64,000 bases of DNA. It comes from Lutraria lutraria (Eukaryota; Mollusca; Bivalvia; Venerida; Mactridae). The stretch spans positions 7,947,770 to 8,011,769 of the forward strand of contig OZ026850.1 of the NCBI GenBank assembly GCA_964023205.1, written 5' to 3'. A model generated the notes under the pieces. The model made no database searches. It had not been told where the DNA came from and saw only the letters and a program-made list of their open reading frames with translations. Position 1 is the stretch's first letter; each line of letters begins with the position of its first letter. Below, piece by piece: positions 51,801-60,800 of this stretch. Both the position numbers and the translations under genes were made by a program.

Positions 51801-54800
51801 TAGGTTTTCATTCAAGAATACTAAATACCAAGTTTAGTCAAGATTGGTCATTCCAAACTTATGTTATTGACAGGACGCTGACTTTCTATCTTTAGTAACA
51901 GTGACCTTGACTCCACAGATCCCAAATACAATCACAAGGAAGATTTTCATTCAAGGATCCTACACACCAAGTTTAGTCAAGATTGGTAAATCCAAACTTA
52001 AGTTATTGACCGGACACTGCCTATTTGACGTGCGCCCGCCTGCCTGCCATTTTCGGCATTCTAATAACCAGGTTTCACTTTGTGAAAACCTGGTTAAAAA
52101 AATAACTGCACCAAAAAAAACTACCAAAACCCTGGTCCATGGCAACAGCTGTATTAATATCACCCAATGCCCCTTTAGGCCACAACTTTTTTATTTGTTG
52201 GTTTACACAATTTTTTTGGAAGTGACCATCGGTCGGTCGAAAAAAAAGCTAGTTAATTTCAGCAGCGCTAAAAATAGAAAATCAATACAGTATATTTCAA
52301 CTCTCTGGTGTTTGCACTAAGTTCACCCGGTTTGTGCAAAAATATGTGCGGACTTTAATTATTGTGTTGTAGTGCTCTGTAAGTGTCTAAGTGATGATAT
52401 ATTTTTTGGTTACTCATATTTTTTAAAAATTTTCGTCATAAAAAAGGGTCGGTTGGAAAGAATATATTTAAAAACAAGAGGGCCAAGATGGCCCTATATC
52501 GCTCACATGACAATCACTGTTCACTCATTAAAACATTGTTTTGAACCGGTGACCTAGTTTTTGATCCCAGATGACCCATGTTAGAACTTGTCCTACATAT
52601 AAATAAGACAAACATTCTGACAAAATTTGGTGAAGATCCAATCAAAACCATGACAAGAGGGCCAAGATGGCCCTATATTGCTCACATGACAATCACTGTT
52701 CACTCATTAAAACATTGTTTTGAACCGGTGACCTAGTTTTTGACCCCAGACGACCTATGTTCGAATTTGTCTTACATATCATTAAGACAAACAGTCTGAC
52801 TAGGTTTGGTGAAGATACGATCAAAATTTGACATCTACAGTGTTAATAAGGTTTTCCTTAGATTTGACCTTGTGACCTGGTTTTTGACCCTAGGTGACCC
52901 ATATTTGAACTTGTCCTTAATATCATTAAGACAAACATCCAATTACTAGAAGCCCAAGGGCAACATGTCAAGATTTTTACCTAAGATTTGACCTTGTGAC
53001 CCAGTTTTTGAAACCTGGCTGACCCATGTTCATCCTTGACCCACATATCATTGAGGCAAACATTTTGACAAGGTTTGGTGAAGATCCAATTAAAACTGTG
53101 ACATCTACAGTGTTAACAAAGTTTTCCTAAGATTGGACCTGGTGACCTAGTTATTGACCCCAGATGACCCATATTTATACTTGACTGTTATATCATTAAA
53201 ACAAACGATTTGACAAAGTTTGGTGAAGATCCAATAATAACTGTGAAATCTACAGTGTTAACATGGTTTTTCATAAGATTTGACCTAGCGACCTAGTTTT
53301 TGACCCAAGATGACCCATGTTCGAACTCGTCCAAGATATTATGAAGACAAACATTCTGACAAGGTTTCATGATCATCCAATCAAAACAGTGACTTCTAGA
53401 GTGTTCACAAGGTTTTTCAGCAATTTGCCCTAGTGACCTAATTTTACTACAGAAATTACCCATTTTCAAACTTGACCTTCATATTATTAAAATAAACATT
53501 CTGACAAAGTTTCATGAAGATAAATTCAAAACAGTGATTTCTAAAGTGTTCACAAGGTTTTCCCTTATTTGGCCTTGGTGACCTAGTTTTTGACCCCAAA
53601 TGGCCCAATATCGAACTCGTCCGAGATTTTGTTGATACTAACGTTCTGACCCAGTTTTGCTAAAATTGAGCCAAAAATGTGGCCCCTAGTGTGGTCACAA
53701 CAAAACGTTTGACGACGCACGACGCACAACTCACGACGCCGGACGCACGACGGAGAGTGATCCTAATAGCTCACTTTGTCACTTTGTGACATGTGAGCTA
53801 AAAACTACAGCATAAACAAGGTTTTCCTAAGATTTGACCTTGTGACCCTAGTTTTTGACCCCAGACGACCTATGTTCGAATTTGTCTTACATATCATAAA
53901 GACAAACATTCTGACTAGGTTTGGTGAAGATACGATCAAAATTTGACATCTACAGTGTTAATAAGGTTTTCCGAAGATTTGACCTTGTGACCTGGTTTTT
54001 GACCCCAGGTGACCCATATTTGAACTTGTCCTTAATATCATTAAGATAAACAATCTGACAAGGTTTGGCCAAGATCCAATTACTAGAAGCCTAAGGGCAA
54101 CATGTCGAGCCCCTGTTTAGCCAGCTTGTGATCTTGACCTTTGAACTACAAGTATGAGTGATATTCATGACACATCATTTCATTGAAGTAAACTTTTATA
54201 CCAATTTATTTAAAAATCCTTGAATGCAAACAGAAGTTACAGCCCAGACAAGGAAAATATATTTGACCGAATGTGTAATCTTGACCTATAAAAATCTGGG
54301 TGTTGCCCAAGACACATGGTCGCATTGTATTATGTATGGCAAGTCATTTTTAATTCAATGCATAAGGGATACACACAGCCCTGACAAGGTGTATAATGCT
54401 CATTTTTGACGTTTGACCTCTAAGTGTGACCTTGACCTTTGAGCTAGAGACCTGGATGTTACGCACTGCACACCCTCTCATGGTGTTTAACAATAATGCG
54501 AAGTTATCTTAAATAGTTTCCATGCATAAGGGAGATAAAGCCCGGACAAGGTCTATAATGCTCATTTTTGACGTTTAACCTCTAAGTGTGACCTTGACCT
54601 TTGAGCTAGAGACCTGGATTTTGCGCACTGCACACCGCCTCATAGTGTTTAACAAGTATGCCAAGTTATCTTAAAAAGTTTCCATGCATAAGGGAGATAC
54701 AGCCCGGACAAGGTCTATAATGCTCATTTTTGATGTTTGACCTCTAAGTGTGACCTTGACCTTTGAGCCAAAGACCTGGATTGTGCGCACTGCACACCGT

Positions 54801-57800
54801 CTCATGGTGTTTAACAATAATGCCAAGTTATCTTAAAAAGTTTCTATGAATAAGGAAGATACAGCCCGGACAAGGTCTATAATGCTCATTTTTGATGTTT
54901 GACCTCTAAGTGTGACCTTGACCTTTGAGCTAGAGACCTGGATTTTGCGCACTGCACACCGTCTCATGGTGTTAAACAATTATGCCAAGTTATTTTAAAA
55001 AGTGTCAATGCATAAGGGAGATACAGCCCGGACAAGGATCCGGACGGACACACTAACTAACTCACTCACTCACTAACTCACTCACTAACTAACTAACGTA
55101 CAGACACGCAACCGCCATTGTGGCGACTATGTCGAGCTCACCGCAGGCGGGCTCGACAAAAACCATGACATTTAGAGCTTTTACAAGATTTTTACCTAAG
55201 ATTTGACCTGGTGACCCAGTTTTTGACCCCGGCTGACCCATGTTCAACCTTGACCCACATATCATTGAGGCAAACATTCTGACAAGGTTTGGTGAAGATC
55301 CAATTAAAACTGTGACATCTACAGTGTTAACAAAGTTTTCCTAAGCTTTGACCTGGTGACCTAGTTATTGACCCCAGATGACCCATATTTATACTTGACC
55401 ATTATATCATTAAAACAAACGATTTGACAAAGTTTGGTGAAGATCCAATAATAACTGTGAAATCTACAGTGTTAACATGGTTTTTCATAAGATTTGACCT
55501 AGCGACCTAGTTTTTGACCCAAGATGACCCATGTTCGAAGATATTATGAAGACAAACATTCTGACAAGGTTTCATGATCATCCAATCAAAACAGTGACTT
55601 CTAGAGTGTTCACAAGGTTTTCCAGCAATTTGCCCTAGTGACCTAGTTTTTCACCGGAAATGACCCATTATCAAACTTGACCTACATATTATTAAAATAA
55701 ACATTCTGACAAAGTTTCATGAAGATCCAGTCAAAACAGTGATTTCTAAAGTGTTCACAAGGTTTTCCCTTATTTGGCCCTGGTGACCTAGTTTTTTACC
55801 CAAAATGGCCCAATATCGAACTCGTCCGAGATTTTGTTGATATTAACGTTCTGACCCAGTTTTGCTAAAATTGAGCCAAAAATGTGGCCCCTAGTGTGGT
55901 CACAACATAAAGTTTGACGACGCACGACGCACACCGCACGACGCCGGACGGAGAGTGATCCTAATAGCTCACTTTGTCACTTTGTGACATGTGAGCTAAA
56001 AAGGTTAAATTTCATTTTTATTTTTTTTCGAATTTGCCGAAAATTACACTTGCCGGTTTTGTAAACCATTCTATATAAAAGTTGTGGCCTCACCAATCTT
56101 TGAATGATGGGGCATAAAAATGACAGAAAACAACATGGAAAATAATTTTAGTAAACAAGATGGCCAAGATGGCCCTATATTGCACACATGACAATCATTG
56201 TTTACTCATTAAAACATTGTTTTGAACCATGGGCAGTGTCACGAGGTCTGCTGATAACAAGGTTATTCTGTGATTTGACCTGGTGACCTAGTGTCTGAAC
56301 CCAGTGGATCCATGTTTGAACTTGACCTACATTTCACTAAAACAAACATTCTAACAATATTTGGTGAAGATCCAATCAAAACTTTGACATCTACAATGTT
56401 AACAAAGTTTTTGTAAGATCTCACCTAGTCACCTAGTTTTTGACACCAGATGACCCATTTTCGAACTTGTCTTACATATCATTAAGACAAACATTCTGAC
56501 AAGGTTCGGTGAATATCCAATCAAAATTTGACATCTAAAGAGATAATAAGGTTTTCCAAAGATTGGACCTGGTGACCTAGTTTTTGACCCCAGGTGACAC
56601 ATATTCAATATAACTCGTCCTTAATATCATTAAGACGAACAATCATGGTTTGATGAAGATCCAATTTAAACCGTGACATCTACAGCTTTAACAAGGTTTT
56701 TACCTAAGATTTGACCTGGTGACCCATGTTTGAACTTGACCTACATATCATTAAGCAAACATTCTGACAAGGTTTGGTGAATATCCAATCAAAACTGAGA
56801 CATCTACAGTGTTAACAAGGTTTTCCTAAGATTTTACCATTAAAATGAACAATTTGACAATGTTTGTTTAACATCTAATAACTAGAGCTGTCACAGAGGT
56901 GACTAATACCCCTGCTGTCGCATTGACACTAAGAATGTAATAGTACACTATACAGCTAAGTTCAAGGGGACATAACTCAGCAATGAGTGGATCACTGGGC
57001 ATGAATTCATATTGATAATATATTTCAAGTTTCAATTCAATTCCTTGAAAAAATGTGGAAGTAGTTCGCTCCACAAACTAAGACTGCCATTCTACACTAT
57101 ATGGCTAAGTTAAAGGGGACATAACTCTGCAATGTGTCAATCGCTGGGAATGAAAATTGTGTCTTGCACATCTACACTTCATGGTGATAACATATTTCAA
57201 GTTTCATTGCAATTGCTTAAAGAAAGTGAAAGAAGTTTGCTCCACAAGCTTTTGATATTTTATGCGGACGGACCGACCGACTAACCGACGGACAAAGTGA
57301 CTCCAATATACCCCCTCTCAAACTTCGTTTGCGAAGGTATAATAACTAGAGTGTTAACATGGTTATTTATAAGACTTGACCTATTGCTCTAGTTATTGAC
57401 CCCAGTTGATCCATATTTGTACTTGACCGTTATATCATTAAAACAAACAATTTGACAATGATTGGTGAAGATCCAATTATAACATTACTGTGAAATCTAT
57501 GGTGTTAACTTGGTTTTTCATAAGATTTGACCTAGTGACCTAGTTTTTGACCCAAGATTATCTATGTTCGAACTCGTCCAAGATATTATAAAGACAAACA
57601 TTCTGACAAGGCTTAATGAAGATCTAATCAAAACAGTGACTTCTAGAGTGTTCACAACGTTTTCCAGCAATTTGCCCTGGTGACATAATTTTTGACCCCA
57701 GATGACCCATTTTCAAACTTATCAAAAATATCATTTAAATAAACATTCTGACAAAGTCTAATGAAGATCCAATCAAAACAGTGATTTCTATAGTGTTCTC

Positions 57801-60800
57801 AAGGTTTTTTCCTTAATTTGCACTGTAGACCTAGTTTTTGACTCAAGGTGACCCATTATCGAACTCGTCTGAATTTTGTCGATATTAACATTCTGACCCA
57901 GTTTTGTGAAAATTAAGCTAAAAATGTGGCCCCTAGTGCATTCACAAGTTAAAATTTAACGCAGCACGATGCACACTGCCGGACGCCGGACAAAGACTTA
58001 GAAATTTTGACTTATGATTGAAAATGTTAAGACATCCAATACATAGTTTTCATTACAGTACTTTAATACCATTAGATACAGAAAACTTTTGAATACTTAC
58101 GAATGGCGACAATTTTTGTGATGCATAAATATTGTTGTTTTGCTGAAAAGATTGTGAAAAGATACCCTTCATGTTAAATGCTAAAGTAACACAATTAACC
58201 AGCTACAAACCAATAAATATTTAATAACATAATGTATGCACTGACTATGTAATAGACATGAATACAAAAGTTAGAGTGCAAACAGGCAATCAGAAATCAA
58301 CAATGAATTTAAAGAAATATATCATTCACATAATCATACATCACCTAGGAGAGACAGTTTCAAATTATAATATATTATAACAAGAGGGCCATCGCTCACA
58401 TGACAATGATTGTTTACTCATTAAAACATTGTTTTGAACGTGTGTCATGAGGTCTGAAGATATCAAGGTTTTCCTGTGATTTAACCTGGTGACCTATTGT
58501 CTGACCCTAGATGATCCACGTTCAAATTTGACCTATATATTATTACAACAAACATTCTAACAAGCTTTGGTGAAGATCAAATCAAAACTGTGACAATGTT
58601 AACAAGGTTTTACTAAGATTTTGCCTGGTGACCTAGTTATTGACCCCAGATGACCCATATTTTTACTTGACCTACATATCATTAAAACAAACATTGTCAA
58701 TGTTTGGTGAAGATCCAATTATAACTGTGAAATGTAGACGTGTTAACATCGTTTTTCATAAGATTTGACCTAGTGACCTACTTTTTGACCGCAAATGACC
58801 CATTATCGAACTACATATCATTAAAATAAACATTCTGACAAAGTTTCATGAAGTTCCAATCAAAACAGTGATTTCTAAAGTGTTCACAAGGTTTTCCCTA
58901 ATTGGCCCCTGTGATAGTTTTTTACCTCAAGTGACCCATTATCAAACTCTTCCGAGATTTCTAAGATTGGTAGAAGTCAACAAGACAATGCTACATACAA
59001 AATATCTAAGCTCTAGGCCTTGTGGTTTTGGACAAGAAGATTTTTTAAATTTTCCTATATAGGCCTATATAAATCAAGTGACCCCCGGGGCGGGGCCAAT
59101 TTTGACCCCGGGGTCATGATTTGAACAAACTTGGTAGAGGTCCACAAGTCAATGCTTCATACAAAATATCTTAGCTCAAGGCCTTGTGGTTAGGAGAAGA
59201 TTTTTCAAATTTTTCTATACAAAAATAGAGTAAACCCCGGGTGGGGCCAATTTTGACCCTGGGGCAATAATTTGAACAATCTTGGTAGAGGTCCACTAGG
59301 CAATGCTACACACTAAATATCAAAGCTCTAGGTTCTCTGGTCTTTGAGAAGAAGATTTTTTAAGATTTTTTAAAGAGTTCTTCATGGAATGGAATTCTTT
59401 GAACAAATTTGGTAGAGCTTCAAGCAAGGAACACACCTATAAAGTTTGGTTGAAATTGACCAAGTGGTTTAAGAGGAGATGTTGTTTAAAGAAATTGTTG
59501 ACGACGGACGACGGCGGACAACAGACATAGCTCGATCATAAAAACTCACCTTGGCACTCTGTGCCAGGTGAGCTAAAAAGTATGATTTTTTTCTTCTCTA
59601 AAGTAATGATCACTTGTATCTTATGATACCTAAAAAATATCATTGGCAAATAAGTTCTGATATAAAAATATTTCATCAATAACAGATGTTATTGGTTAGT
59701 GAGGGTCCCCATGTGAGGGACAGAGGTCCATTTCAGAATGAAGCTCTGGCGGTGGGAGGGTAAATGTCCTACCTATCATTTCAACTAGAGAGCATAATTA
59801 TGTCCAAATGACCTGGGACAAATGTCCTCTATTCAGACTTTTTACAGAAACATTTCAGAGATTTCAGACACAATAATGTAATAATTGATGTGCATGTATA
59901 GGACTCTGTAATATAATAATTGATGTGCATGTACATGTATAGGACACAATAATATAATAATTGATGTGTATGTACATGTATAGGACACAATAATATAATA
60001 ATTGATGAGTATGTACATGTATAGGACACAATAATATAATAATTGATGTGTATGTACATGTATAGGACACAATAATATAATAATTGATGCATATGTATAG
60101 GACACAATAATATAATAATTGATGTGTATGTACATGTATAGGACACAATAATATAATAATTGATGTGTATGTACATGCATAGGACACAATAATATAATAA
60201 TTGATGTGTATGTACATGTATAGGACACAATAGTATAATAATGGATGTGTATGTACATGTATAGGACACAATAATATAATAATTGATGTGTATGTACATG
60301 TATAGGACACAATAGTATAATAATGGATGTGTATGTACATGTATAGGACACAATAGTATAATAATTGATGTGTATGTACATGTATAGGACACAATAATAT
60401 AATAATTGATGTGTATGTACATGTATAGGACACAATAATATAATAATTGATGTGTATGTACATGTATAGGACACAATAATATAATAATTGATGTGTATGT
60501 ACATGTAAAGGACACAATAATATAATAATTGATGTGTATGTACATGTATAGGACACAATAATATAATAATTGATGTGTATGTACATGTATAGGACACAAT
60601 AGTATAATAATTGATGTGTATGTACATGTATAGGACACAATAGTATAATAATTGATGTGTATGTACATGTATAGGACACAATAGTATAATAATTGATGTG
60701 TATGTACATGTATAGGACACAATAGTATAATAATTGATGTGTATGTACATGTATAGGACACAATAGTATAATAATTGATGTGTATGTACATGTATAGGAC

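Larger units (their letters stand above)
52474..56003 (+). mobile_element. Nested complex: outer type A repeat interrupted twice
   Basis: The outer type A element occupies 52474-52653, 53803-54080 and 55158-56003. At 52654 another full type A element (ending 53802) splits CCATGA/AAACTACAGC, a string contiguous in the copies at 21702 and 26421. At 54081-55157 a type G element splits GATCCAATT/AAAACCATGAC, again contiguous at 26421. The tail GACATGTGAGCTAAAAA closes the outer copy. Confidence 0.85.
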
